Shown here: positions 8,665 to 16,403 of the stretch, one piece after another
Layout of the letters: each line of letters begins with the position of its first letter
How positions within the stretch are numbered: the stretch's first letter is position 1
NCBI GenBank assembly: GCA_964436975.1
Contig: CAYTET010000001.1
Coordinates: 1-59,532, forward strand
DNA: 59,532 bases
DNA from: CAYTET01 sp964436975
GTDB taxonomy: Bacteria; Bacillota_I; Bacilli_A; Erysipelotrichales; Erysipelotrichaceae
Direction of reading: 5' to 3'
The notes under the pieces: model-generated
What the model was told of the DNA's origin: nothing
Seen by the model: the letters and a program-made list of their open reading frames with translations, nothing else
Databases searched by the model: none
Translations under genes and position numbers: made by a program

Positions 8665-9045
8665 TCAGCCGGTCACCTCCGCATCCTTTTCCAGATAATG
8701 ATTGATGATGACGGGTACGACCCGCTTTATATCTTCAGGCACCATGCCAAAGGCCTGCTTGCCCTCATCAATTCCCTTGCATATTTCTTCTTCGCCAAGC
8801 ATCCGTCCCGGCATGCTGACGGTCAGGCATTTACCGTAGCCGATGATGGCAATGGCCATCGCCAGCGCTCCGCCGCCGCCGGTATCGCAGGCTCCCAGAT
8901 ACAGATCTGCGGTGCCGCTTTTAATCTCCATGGCCGCTTCAATATCGCCCATTACCCGGCATTCAATCCGGCCGGCGGCTGTTTCTTCGGCGGCTTTCAA
9001 AATCTCTTCCTTGGCCAGCTGGCCTCCAATAACGATTTTCAGCAT
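8665..9045 (-). CDS. yhfU: YhfU / DUF2620 family small protein
   Basis: A 126-residue soluble protein. MLKIVIGGQLAKEEIL begins the chain, and a glycine-rich stretch, YLGACDTGGGGALAMAI, lies near residues 52-68. This pattern fits the DUF2620/YhfU family, whose biochemical role is unknown. ATG 9045 starts 9 bases after the yhfY stop, and GGAGGG inside the end of yhfY can serve as its SD; an earlier ATG at 9081 would overlap yhfY more deeply. Confidence 0.82.
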   Translation of the reverse strand: MLKIVIGGQLAKEEILKAAEETAAGRIECRVMGDIEAAMEIKSGTADLYLGACDTGGGGALAMAIAIIGYGKCLTVSMPGRMLGEEEICKGIDEGKQAFGMVPEDIKRVVPVIINHYLEKDAEVTG

Positions 9046-9053
9046 TGTCTGTT

Positions 9054-9401
9054 TCAGCCCTCCCTGTTCATCAGATTGCACAGATGCATGATCATAAACT
9101 GCTTCTCACTTTCCGGAAAAACCACCGGCGCCGGCTGGCTGATCTGTTCAAACAGCACGGCCGCATTCTGGTAATATGGCGATCTGACAACCTGCTGCCA
9201 GATATCAGCACCCAGCTGACCGGCCGGCTCATTGTTTTTTATCCGCTGGCTGGCCATGGCCAGGTGGGTGGTGAATACTTCCATTTTGCGCTGGTCATAA
9301 TCCGCGGCAGTCAAAAAATCAATGATCTGATTGGTATACTCCGCCACATCATCATCGATAACCCCGGCCGTCTGAAGAAGTTTAACGCGCTGTTTCAGCA
9401 T
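9054..9401 (-). CDS. yhfY: YhfY-like stand-alone PRD protein
   Basis: A protein of about 115 residues that reads as a single PTS-regulation domain (PRD): LLQTAGVIDDDVAEYTNQIIDFL, then FTTHLAMASQRIKNNEP and PESEKQFMIMHLCNLMN, with His residues at the two places where PRDs are phosphorylated. It has no DNA-binding domain. The reading frame stays open to 9509, but those codons cover the upstream terminator and promoter, so I take ATG 9401. The SD is weak and rather far away (AGGA near 9425-9428), and a TTG at 9410 is possible. Confidence 0.75.
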   Translation of the reverse strand: MLKQRVKLLQTAGVIDDDVAEYTNQIIDFLTAADYDQRKMEVFTTHLAMASQRIKNNEPAGQLGADIWQQVVRSPYYQNAAVLFEQISQPAPVVFPESEKQFMIMHLCNLMNREG

Positions 9402-9435
9402 AATATTCAAAATTTTGTATATTGTTCCTGCCCTT

Positions 9436-9464
9436 ATAATAGTTTGCCCGGGCTGACTTGTCAA
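9436..9464 (-). promoter_or_regulatory. Promoter of yhfY-yhfU-yhfT-yhfS
   Basis: On the minus strand TTGACA (9459-9464), a 17-base spacer and TATTAT (9436-9441) form a near-consensus sigma-A promoter. Transcription should start near 9429, inside the long open frame of yhfY, which fixes the real start downstream. Confidence 0.8.
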
Positions 9465-9494
9465 TGCCTTGAAAAAATAAAGCGCCCCTGACCG

Positions 9495-9517
9495 CAAAAA
9501 AACGCCCAAAGGCGTTT
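9495..9517 (-). terminator. Terminator after yhfZ
   Basis: Minus-strand hairpin AACGCC-tttg-GGCGTT followed by a T run (A run at 9496-9502 on the plus strand). It separates yhfZ from the yhfY promoter. Confidence 0.8.
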
Positions 9518-9563
9518 AGCAACAGGCAGCAGCTCCCGACCGGCCGGCTGGGCGCTGATTATT

Positions 9564-10490
9564 CTAATAGCTGGGAATGCGCTGGCCGGTTTCAACGCTG
9601 TGCTGGATGCGCAGTATTTCATCCCGGTCAATTATCCGCTTCAGCAAAAGGCCAATGATCGGCTCGTCTTTTTTGGTAATAATGACGGCATTGGTATCTT
9701 CTGATTTGCCGTAAGAAACCGGCACGCAGTGCACATCACTCATTTTCTCGATTATCTCATCCTCATTCCAAACCGTCGCATCCAGATCCCCGCTCTGAAC
9801 CAGTGACAGCAGCCGGTTGTACTCCACCGGACAGTACTGGACTGTTTTGCCGCGGCAGGCATTGTGCGTCATATCGCTCTGGTCAATGGAATCGGCATCA
9901 ATGCCGATCCGCATGCCGTCTTTGATGGCGCTGTCGGCCGGATTATGGAAAATGATTACATGCGACGAGCAGTATGTGCCGATGCCGAATTCACAGACGA
10001 TGTCGATGCTGTCGGCATGCTGACGGATATACTTTTTGGCCGCATATTTAGAGACAACCGCAAAATCATAGCGGTTTTCCAAAACCATGGCGATCCGGTT
10101 TTTGGCTCCCCGCATATAAGACAGGCTGACCGGAATCTCATCCTTGTTTTCCATTTCACTGATAAGACCGGTGGCCAGGCCTTCGTATTTTTTTGAATAT
10201 GGCAGCGGCATGGCCCCGACCAGCATTTCAATGCCGGCAAACTCTAAAAGGATGTGGTCGTTCTTCTGCGTCAGAAAGGAACCCAGATAACCCCGGCTGG
10301 TGATATGGATAGCCTCATTGTCCTGCAGGGTGCGGATGGCCGACTGCACTGTTCCCCGCGAGATCTGCAGCTTTTCGCTCAGCTCGGTGACAGTCGGGGT
10401 CTTAGCCAAAACCGCGCAGATTAAAAATTCTTTGGCAATGCTTTTAACGGCCAGGCCGTTCTTGCTCATTAAGATGTTTTGATAATCCAT
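9564..10490 (-). CDS. yhfZ: YhfZ-like transcriptional regulator
   Basis: A 308-residue regulator resembling E. coli YhfZ. Residues about 30-60 (PTVTELSEKLQISRGTVQSA) form a GntR/DeoR-style winged helix-turn-helix, and the rest is a two-lobed domain like a periplasmic-binding or LysR-type effector domain (EFAGIEMLVGAMPLPYSKKY, later YCPVEYNRLLSLVQSGDLDA). It is the first gene of the yhf group and is followed by a terminator, so it is made on its own transcript. It probably controls the yhfY operon and itself. Confidence 0.85.
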   Translation of the reverse strand: MDYQNILMSKNGLAVKSIAKEFLICAVLAKTPTVTELSEKLQISRGTVQSAIRTLQDNEAIHITSRGYLGSFLTQKNDHILLEFAGIEMLVGAMPLPYSKKYEGLATGLISEMENKDEIPVSLSYMRGAKNRIAMVLENRYDFAVVSKYAAKKYIRQHADSIDIVCEFGIGTYCSSHVIIFHNPADSAIKDGMRIGIDADSIDQSDMTHNACRGKTVQYCPVEYNRLLSLVQSGDLDATVWNEDEIIEKMSDVHCVPVSYGKSEDTNAVIITKKDEPIIGLLLKRIIDRDEILRIQHSVETGQRIPSY

Positions 10491-10514
10491 TTTGCGGGCT
10501 GCCTTTTCTTTTCA

Positions 10515-10532
10515 TCCGTATCATAGCACGGA
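10515..10532 (-). promoter_or_regulatory. yhfZ promoter with overlapping dyad
   Basis: The minus strand reads TGCTATGAT (extended -10; TATGAT is at 10520-10525). The -10 lies between the arms TCCGT (10515-10519) and ACGGA (10528-10532), so a repressor bound there would block the promoter. Confidence 0.5.
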
Positions 10533-10612
10533 ATAAACCCCTAAGAGAATATCCATTATGCTTTTTGCCGCCGGAATCAGACCGGCCGCCGTTTTATCAA
10601 AACTTTTTTTGT

Positions 10613-10625
10613 GATATCGTATATC
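10613..10625. promoter_or_regulatory. Palindrome in the yhfZ-esterase intergenic region
   Basis: GATAT-CGT-ATATC is a perfect dyad 29 bases before the esterase ATG at 10654. The core ATCGTAT/ATACGAT also occurs at 7262-7268 and near 7214, around yhfS, so it may be a shared operator. Confidence 0.4.
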
Positions 10626-10653
10626 TAAAGAAGATTATCTACAGGAGGATAAT

Positions 10654-11778
10654 ATGCCCAGAAAATATGATCCGGCAATAATTGAGGCAATGAACCGGAA
10701 GGCCTGTACTGTTGAATATGAAGGTGTAAAGGTTTTGGTAAAACCGATTCCGGAAGGCGGGGATGACGGGGACATGGATCCCCGGCTCTACCAGTCCATG
10801 AAGAAACTACCGTTTCTAGCCCATTTCATGCCCAAGCCCAAAAAGGACGCAACGGTGCTGGAGCAGATCATGCCGCTGCGCAAGATGTTTGGCGAGTATA
10901 AGGGTGAAATCCTCGTGACGGAAGGCCTTCATAAAGAAGAAATCACCGTGCCCAGCGCTGACGACTATGCCGTCCCGGTCCGGATTTACCGCCGGCAGTC
11001 AGCCGGCCAGAATTTGCCGGTGATGGTCTATATCCACGGCGGCGGCTTTTTTGGCGGCGGCATGGATATCGTCGAACAGATGTGCGAACTGCTGGTGACT
11101 GATCTGGACTGTGTCTGTCTGAATGTCGGCTACCGGCTCTGCCCGGAAAACCATTATCCCCAGCCTTTTGATGACTGCTGGGCCGCCGTTAAGTATATCT
11201 ATGACCACGCCGGCCAGTACGGCGCTGATAAGAATAAGATTGCGGTAGGCGGCGACAGCGCCGGCGGCAATCTGGCCGCCGGACTGGCCCTGAAGGACCG
11301 CGATGACAATACCGGCATGATTAAGCTGCAGGTGCTGATCTATTCTTCCGTCAACATTGCCGGTCAGAAAACAGCTTATTACAAGGGTGTTGACAACAGC
11401 CTGTACCATACTTCCCGCAAGCATGCCAAAGTTTTAAATGCCGTCTTTAATCTGATGGGCGGTCTGCTTAATGGCAATGGCAGCCTGCTCAACGATGTCT
11501 ATCTGCAGAACAGCGTTGCGCCTGACTGCATATACGTATCCCCGCTGCTGGATGACTTCCACAATCCGACCCCGGCTTTGCTGGCGTTCGGCGAGCATGA
11601 CATGCTGGCCTTTGAAGATTTTGCCTATGCCCAAACGGCGACAGCCGCCGGCATGGATCTGAAAACCATCATCTACCGCGGCTTAAGTCATGGCTTTGCC
11701 GATCAGATTGGCGTCATGCCGCAGGCAGAAGACCTGATGGCCGAAACGGCCCGGCGCATGCAGGAAGTCTTGAAATAG
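10654..11778 (+). CDS. Alpha/beta-hydrolase esterase of the acetyl esterase / HSL family
   Basis: A 374-residue cytosolic esterase. YIHGGGFFGGG (near residue 130) is the HGGG oxyanion motif of the hormone-sensitive-lipase family, GGDSAGGNLAAG carries the nucleophile Ser near residue 205, FGEHDMLAF supplies the acidic residue and GLSHGFAD the catalytic His. Family members remove acetyl or other short acyl groups from sugars and small esters. AGGAGG sits 7 bases before ATG 10654. It is divergent from yhfZ and upstream of a ROK kinase, which suggests carbohydrate deacylation, but the substrate cannot be read from the sequence. Confidence 0.9.
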   Translation: MPRKYDPAIIEAMNRKACTVEYEGVKVLVKPIPEGGDDGDMDPRLYQSMKKLPFLAHFMPKPKKDATVLEQIMPLRKMFGEYKGEILVTEGLHKEEITVPSADDYAVPVRIYRRQSAGQNLPVMVYIHGGGFFGGGMDIVEQMCELLVTDLDCVCLNVGYRLCPENHYPQPFDDCWAAVKYIYDHAGQYGADKNKIAVGGDSAGGNLAAGLALKDRDDNTGMIKLQVLIYSSVNIAGQKTAYYKGVDNSLYHTSRKHAKVLNAVFNLMGGLLNGNGSLLNDVYLQNSVAPDCIYVSPLLDDFHNPTPALLAFGEHDMLAFEDFAYAQTATAAGMDLKTIIYRGLSHGFADQIGVMPQAEDLMAETARRMQEVLK

Positions 11779-11815
11779 CGGTTCAGATTTTCGATTGATC
11801 CGCAGATAGGCATAA

Positions 11816-11835
11816 AGCCGGCCTTAATGCCGGCT
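11816..11835 (+). repeat. Hairpin between esterase and ROK kinase
   Basis: AGCCGGC-cttaat-GCCGGCT is a perfect 7-bp stem with no T run after it, so it is not a terminator. It ends 3 bases before the AGGAG of the kinase start and could affect mRNA stability or translation. Confidence 0.55.
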
Positions 11836-11849
11836 GAAAGGAGTCAAAC

Positions 11850-12761
11850 ATGAACCGGAAAACATATCTGGCTGTCGATATCGGCGGCACGGAAATAAAG
11901 TGGGCTCTGATTGATGAAGAGCTGCAGATAATCAAGCAGGGCCGGTCGGCCAACAATATTAAAAGCACAGCTAAAATGGTTGATGCAATTGAACAGCTGG
12001 CTAAAGAAAACCAGGATTGCGGCGGCATCGGAATCAGCGTGCCCGGCACGGTTAAGATGGATGATCCCGACGGCACCGTCTATGGCGGCGGCAACTGTTA
12101 TTTTCTTGACAGGGCCCCTTTGGGAAAACAGGTCAGGGAAAGATGCCAGCTGCCCGTGGCGGTGCTTAATGACGGCAAGTGCGGCGTACTGGGTGAATAT
12201 GAAGCCGGCGTTCTGAAAGGTGTTTCCAGCGGAGTGGTTCTGGCTTTGGGAACCGGCGTCGGCGGCGGCATTATCATCAACGGCAGCATTCTTGAAGGCT
12301 TCCATAGTTTTGCCGGCGAATTCAGCTTTCTGAGCACCAATACCGAAAAGCCTTTCTCCATCAGCTCGGCCGTCGGCGGGGTATGCGGCTGGCCGGCCCT
12401 AAAAAACGATGTCCTGACCGCCATGAATAAAAAAGACAGTGCTGGTATCAACGGCTACACCATCTTCCAGTGGATTGAAGAAGGCAATAAAGATGCCCAG
12501 AAGGGTCTGGACACCTATGCCTTCCGGATTGCCCAGCTGATCATGCAGCTGCAGTCTGTCGTTGATCCGGAATGCTTCGTTATTGCCGGCGGTATCAGTG
12601 CCCGCCCGGCGCTGCTTAAGGCCATTCAAAACCAGCTGGATGCCATCCGCAAAGCCATCCGCTTCAGCCAGATTCCGGCCCCCACGGTCAAAGCGGCCGC
12701 CCTGGGCAATGATGCCAATCTGGTCGGAGCCGCCGCTTTTCTGCTGAAGCAGCTATCGTAA
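11850..12761 (+). CDS. ROK-family sugar kinase, zinc-less subtype
   Basis: A 303-residue kinase. LAVDIGGTEIKWALID (residues about 6-21) is the phosphate-1 motif and LALGTGVGGGIIING the second ATP loop; AGEFSFL matches the sugar-binding segment. The Cys-rich zinc motif of classical ROK glucokinases and NagC-type repressors is absent; at that place the chain reads FSISSAVGGVCGW. This resembles the beta-glucoside kinase (BglK) branch, so it may phosphorylate a disaccharide or a modified sugar. AGGAG precedes ATG 11850. A phospho-beta-glucosidase elsewhere in the window (27119) would be a logical partner. Confidence 0.85.
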   Translation: MNRKTYLAVDIGGTEIKWALIDEELQIIKQGRSANNIKSTAKMVDAIEQLAKENQDCGGIGISVPGTVKMDDPDGTVYGGGNCYFLDRAPLGKQVRERCQLPVAVLNDGKCGVLGEYEAGVLKGVSSGVVLALGTGVGGGIIINGSILEGFHSFAGEFSFLSTNTEKPFSISSAVGGVCGWPALKNDVLTAMNKKDSAGINGYTIFQWIEEGNKDAQKGLDTYAFRIAQLIMQLQSVVDPECFVIAGGISARPALLKAIQNQLDAIRKAIRFSQIPAPTVKAAALGNDANLVGAAAFLLKQLS

Positions 12762-12770
12762 TATTCCTCT

Positions 12771-12801
12771 GACAGGGCTGGCTGACAGCCCTGTTTTTTT
12801 A
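12771..12801 (+). terminator. Terminator after the ROK kinase
   Basis: ACAGGGCTG-gctga-CAGCCCTGT is a perfect 9-bp stem followed by a run of T. It ends the esterase-kinase unit. Confidence 0.92.
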
Positions 12802-12852
12802 TTGCTAAAAAGAGTCAGCCGATTTCCGCCATTTTATGGTCATATTGTTGAT

Positions 12853-12880
12853 GGCATCGGCAGATGCCGTCAGCTATACT
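12853..12880 (+). promoter_or_regulatory. Promoter and dyad before the MBL-fold gene
   Basis: TATACT at 12875-12880 fits a -10 box. The dyad GGCATC-ggca-GATGCC (12853-12868) covers the place of the -35, so it may be an operator for an activator or repressor. Confidence 0.45.
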
Positions 12881-12900
12881 TTCAATGGAGGAATTGTCAT

Positions 12901-13716
12901 ATGAATTACTATCATCACCAAATTCTGTCACCCCGGATTATCCGCATTATCGATTTTCTGGATGTCTGCTGCTACCTGGTCATCGGAAATGAAAAAGCCG
13001 TTTTAATTGATACCTGCGATGGTTTCGGCAATATACGGCAGTATGCGCAGACTTTGACCGATAAGCCTGTTTTTGTCATTCTGACCCACGGTCATATTGA
13101 TCATGCGCCCGGCGCGGTCTATTTTGATGAAATATATATGAATCATAACGACATGGCTCTGCTCAGCGAATCCGCCAGCCGGGCTAACCGGCTGCAGTCT
13201 TTCGGTCAGGATCCCAGATGCGCTGGCATCGCCGAGAGTGAATATGCACCCGACATCAGCCAGCCGATCAAGGATATTGCGGATGGTCAGGAATTTGATC
13301 TGGGCGGCTGTACCGTAAAAATGCTGCTGTGCCATGGCCATACCCAGGGAATGATGATGGCTTTGATCAAAGAAGAGAGAACAATCGTTTTCGGAGACGG
13401 CTGCGGTGTCGGCGTGCTGCTGTTTGGAGAGCACTCCTCCTGTGTGTCCGCTTACCGGAAAAGCCTGCTGGCAATCAAGCAGCATGAAGACGAATATGAT
13501 ACCGTCATCCGCAACCACGGCACTTTTGAATCACCGAAGCAGCTGCTGGACAATGTCATCGGCTGCTGTGATGATATCCTGAACGGCCATGCCTGCGGTC
13601 AGACCATTGTGACCCACGGCATCAAGTTCTTTATCGCTGAAGCCATTGACGAAAAAGAAAACCGTCTGGACGGTTTGCAGGGCAATATAAAATACACGGC
13701 CGACAAGGCCTGCTGA
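12901..13716 (+). CDS. Metallo-beta-lactamase-fold hydrolase
   Basis: A 271-residue metallohydrolase. VILTHGHIDHAPGA holds the HxHxDH zinc motif, LLCHGHTQGM the third-ligand His, FGDGCG the bridging Asp and NHGTF the last His. GGAGG 10 bases before ATG 12901 fixes the start; the open frame reaches further upstream only by chance, through the promoter. Members act on many esters, thioesters and phosphoesters, so the substrate is open. It ends 4 bases before the convergent regulator gene with no terminator between them. Confidence 0.85.
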   Translation: MNYYHHQILSPRIIRIIDFLDVCCYLVIGNEKAVLIDTCDGFGNIRQYAQTLTDKPVFVILTHGHIDHAPGAVYFDEIYMNHNDMALLSESASRANRLQSFGQDPRCAGIAESEYAPDISQPIKDIADGQEFDLGGCTVKMLLCHGHTQGMMMALIKEERTIVFGDGCGVGVLLFGEHSSCVSAYRKSLLAIKQHEDEYDTVIRNHGTFESPKQLLDNVIGCCDDILNGHACGQTIVTHGIKFFIAEAIDEKENRLDGLQGNIKYTADKAC

Positions 13717-13720
13717 ATAA

Positions 13721-15737
13721 TCAGTTAAAGCTGCGGCCGTTGAGCAGAATCTGCTCGTTATACTGCCGCAGATATTTTTTAAGCTGCTCCAGATCCATTC
13801 CGTCCAGCAGCATCTTGGTTACAGTTTCGTCTGAAACGGTAATGTTTATGAGGTGGGGCAGCGACTCATTTTCAAAATTGTTAGCCTCGGATGTGACCAG
13901 GCCCCGGTCCCAGTAGACAATGATCTGGGCCTTGTGCAGTTTCCACTGAATAGCCTTCTTCAAAATGAAGATGCCCACAAACACCTTGGCGGTATGCCCT
14001 TCCAAAGGCGTCAGGTAAACAACATTGTTAAGGTCCATGCTCTGAAAATAGCGCTCGGATTTCAAAAGCGAATCATAGACCCCTTTTTTGGTGGCTGATC
14101 TGGCTTCAACATAGGATGCAATATAGCGGAAAACCTCATCCTTATTCTTAGCCGGCAGACCGTTTTCAATGCTGATTCCCTCATTCATATAGACATGATT
14201 GGAAATGCCCTTGGAAGCAATGTGCTGAACGATAGTCCAGCGAATCTGCTGCTTTTCCTTCTCGCTGAAAAAGACGTCGGTATTGATGACGGTTATATTA
14301 GATGGCATGATAGGCAGGGTCTGAGACGGTACGGAGGTAAAGACAAAATCATAATGTGAAAGGTCAAGATTATGCAGTTCATAGATATTGCAGGGCACAA
14401 AATCCTGAATCTTTCCGCCAAAATTACGCTGCAGTCTTTCGGCCATGCCCTTGGCAACCGATTTATTTACCTGGGAAACCACCAGAGCCTTGGCTGACCG
14501 GAAACTGAAGGGATAGCGGCCGAATACCGGATGAATCAGGCAGGCCAGCTTATAGATTTCATCAGCATCAAGTTTAATCTTGTACTGCTCCTCCAGAAAT
14601 ACGGCCGACTGAATAGCCAGTTTGCGGGCCATCAGACCCAGCGGAAGACCGGACAGCCGGTAGTTAGTGTGCAGATGAAACTCCATCCGCATGCTTATCT
14701 GCAGCAGATTCATGCTGATAGTATCAATCAGTTCCATATCTTTGCCGATATAATCAAAATCGTTGATATCGTGCAGGTAGTTTGAAACCGCAAACGCCAT
14801 CTCGCGGCAGGTCAGATAGTTCTCCCTGAGGGGGAAATCAGAGGGCTGCAGCATATTGCGGTTGGCAATAATGAAGATCGCGATATAAATATCATCGCAG
14901 GTATAAAAGGCCGTCTTGAGCAGTTCCGCGGCTTTTTTAGTTATAATTTTAGCCGTGTAATAGGAATTGCGGGCCAAAAAGCGGTCCTGGACATCATCAT
15001 CATAACTTAGCCGGTAACCCTGCCTGTTGCGCTGGCCCATAATGTAAATGCTGCTGGCCAGACTGGCAATTTCAGTGTCGGACAGGTCATTGCGGGAATA
15101 AGCATCCACATTTTCCAGCACAATCTGCTGCAGAGCATACATTGTCTCTTCCGGCATCTGGTATAAGGTCCCGTAGTCTTCAGCCAACTGCAGCTGGCAG
15201 CGCTGATAATAGTAGTTTTCACAGTTCAGGCAGGCCCGGATGTCAGCTTCCCTGCCATCGATATACAGACCGTGCTTGCTGCGGGTCTTAACTTCAATCG
15301 CAAAACCAGCCAGAATCTCTTTGGCATTATTGTAGTCATTCAGCACCGTCGTCCGGTTCAGGTACATCAGTGATTCCAGATCCTCGATCCGGCTGTATTC
15401 TTTCTGGCAGAGCAGGTAGCGGACGATCAGGTGGGCCCGCTGCTCAAACAGCGGAATCATCTGGTCGGTCTGATTATCATAGGCGCAGGCTTTGATGTAA
15501 TTGTCCAGCTTGGCTTCGTCATTGACGATCAGAAGATAGCCGGCCCCGGACCGGCAGTCCAGTTCTGCCCCGTTTTCTTTAAGCTTGTCCTGCATGTCCG
15601 CCAGAATCGTGCGGATTGTCTTGCTGGAAAAACCCAGATTGCCGGCAAAAAAAACCGGAACTCAGCCGCTGCTGGCGGTCCCGCATCAATTCAACTATTT
15701 TGATCTGAATCCGGTTCAGCTGTTCTGCCATATTCAT
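13721..15737 (-). CDS. BglG/MtlR-type PRD transcription regulator, frameshifted near its start
   Basis: The main frame (13721-15595, 624 residues) covers a second N-terminal helix-turn-helix (SRIEDLESLMYLNRTTVLND), two PRD domains and a C-terminal EIIB-like domain (KALVVSQVNKSVAKGMAERL) that lacks a phosphorylatable Cys. The true N-terminus lies in another frame from ATG 15737 (MNMAEQLNRIQIKIVELM). The two join at a run of eight A at 15647-15654: with seven, the chain reads SSGFFAGNLGFSSKTIRTIL, a normal winged helix. One extra base, real or a sequencing error, therefore breaks the gene. Such regulators sense PTS phosphorylation; the mannose-family PTS at 17547-20357 is a likely target. Confidence 0.82.
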
Positions 15738-15826
15738 ATTTTAGCATATTAGCCCGGCCGGGGCTAATGACTGCTCCTTTCAATCAGGCCCGAAAAACGA
15801 TAAAATAAACGGGAAAAGAGTCTGCC

Positions 15827-16369
15827 ATGACAAATCATCTGTCGCTTTATATCCCGGCTGTCAGCCAGCTTGGCTACCGGCAAAAACTGCTGGCTGATCC
15901 GTCTACCATGGCCTGCAATAAGGACTGCCCTCTGCCAACCCCTAATTATCACAATGACACCGGCTGTCTTGATTTTTTTGAAACGCAGTGGCAGGACTGG
16001 TACCGCCGCTTTGTCACAGCCTGACCTGACCGCTTCTATGCCTATATCCGGCGCGATGAGGATAACATCTTTATCGGTGAAACCGTACTGCGCAGAGATG
16101 ACATCGGCTCATTCTATAATATGGGCGTAGTCATCCAGCATAAGTTCCGTAACTGCGGATATGGCGCCGTCGCCCTGGACCTGCTGCTGAAGCAGGCCTT
16201 TGAGCAGATGGCCATTGCCGAACTGCATAACGATTTTGAAGTCAGCCGCATCGCAGCTCTTAAGATTCATCTTGCGGCCGGTTTTACAGTTGTATCCCAG
16301 ACCGGGCCGCTGACCCATCTGGTGCTGACCCGTCAGCAGTATGCTGCCAGCCGGAAAAACCAACGTTGA
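15827..16369 (+). pseudogene. GNAT acetyltransferase with an in-frame TGA
   Basis: One frame runs from ATG 15827 to 16369 but is interrupted by TGA at 16022-16024, codon 66. The first part reads QLGYRQKLLADPSTMACN then FFETQWQDWYRRFVTA. After the stop it continues PDRFYAYIRRDEDNIFIGET and reaches the acetyl-CoA loop FRNCGYGAVALDLLL. Together they make an ordinary GNAT N-acetyltransferase of about 180 residues. TGA could come from CGA by one transition. It is either a recent pseudogene or a base error; the neighbours use TGA as a normal stop. Confidence 0.8.
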
Positions 16370-16372
16370 ACA

Positions 16373-16395
16373 AAAAGCGGCTCGGACCGCTTTTA
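16373..16395. terminator. Bidirectional terminator between GNAT and the 352-residue gene
   Basis: AAGCGG (16375-16380) pairs with CCGCTT (16387-16392), with A-rich and T-rich flanks on either side, so it can serve both converging transcripts. Confidence 0.7.
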
Positions 16396-16403
16396 GTAGG
16401 CTA

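Noticed and set aside
16022..16024. TGA read as selenocysteine or as tryptophan in a recoded genome
   Set aside because: TGA is a normal stop in neighbouring genes, and no catalytic Cys/Sec is expected at that place in GNAT enzymes.
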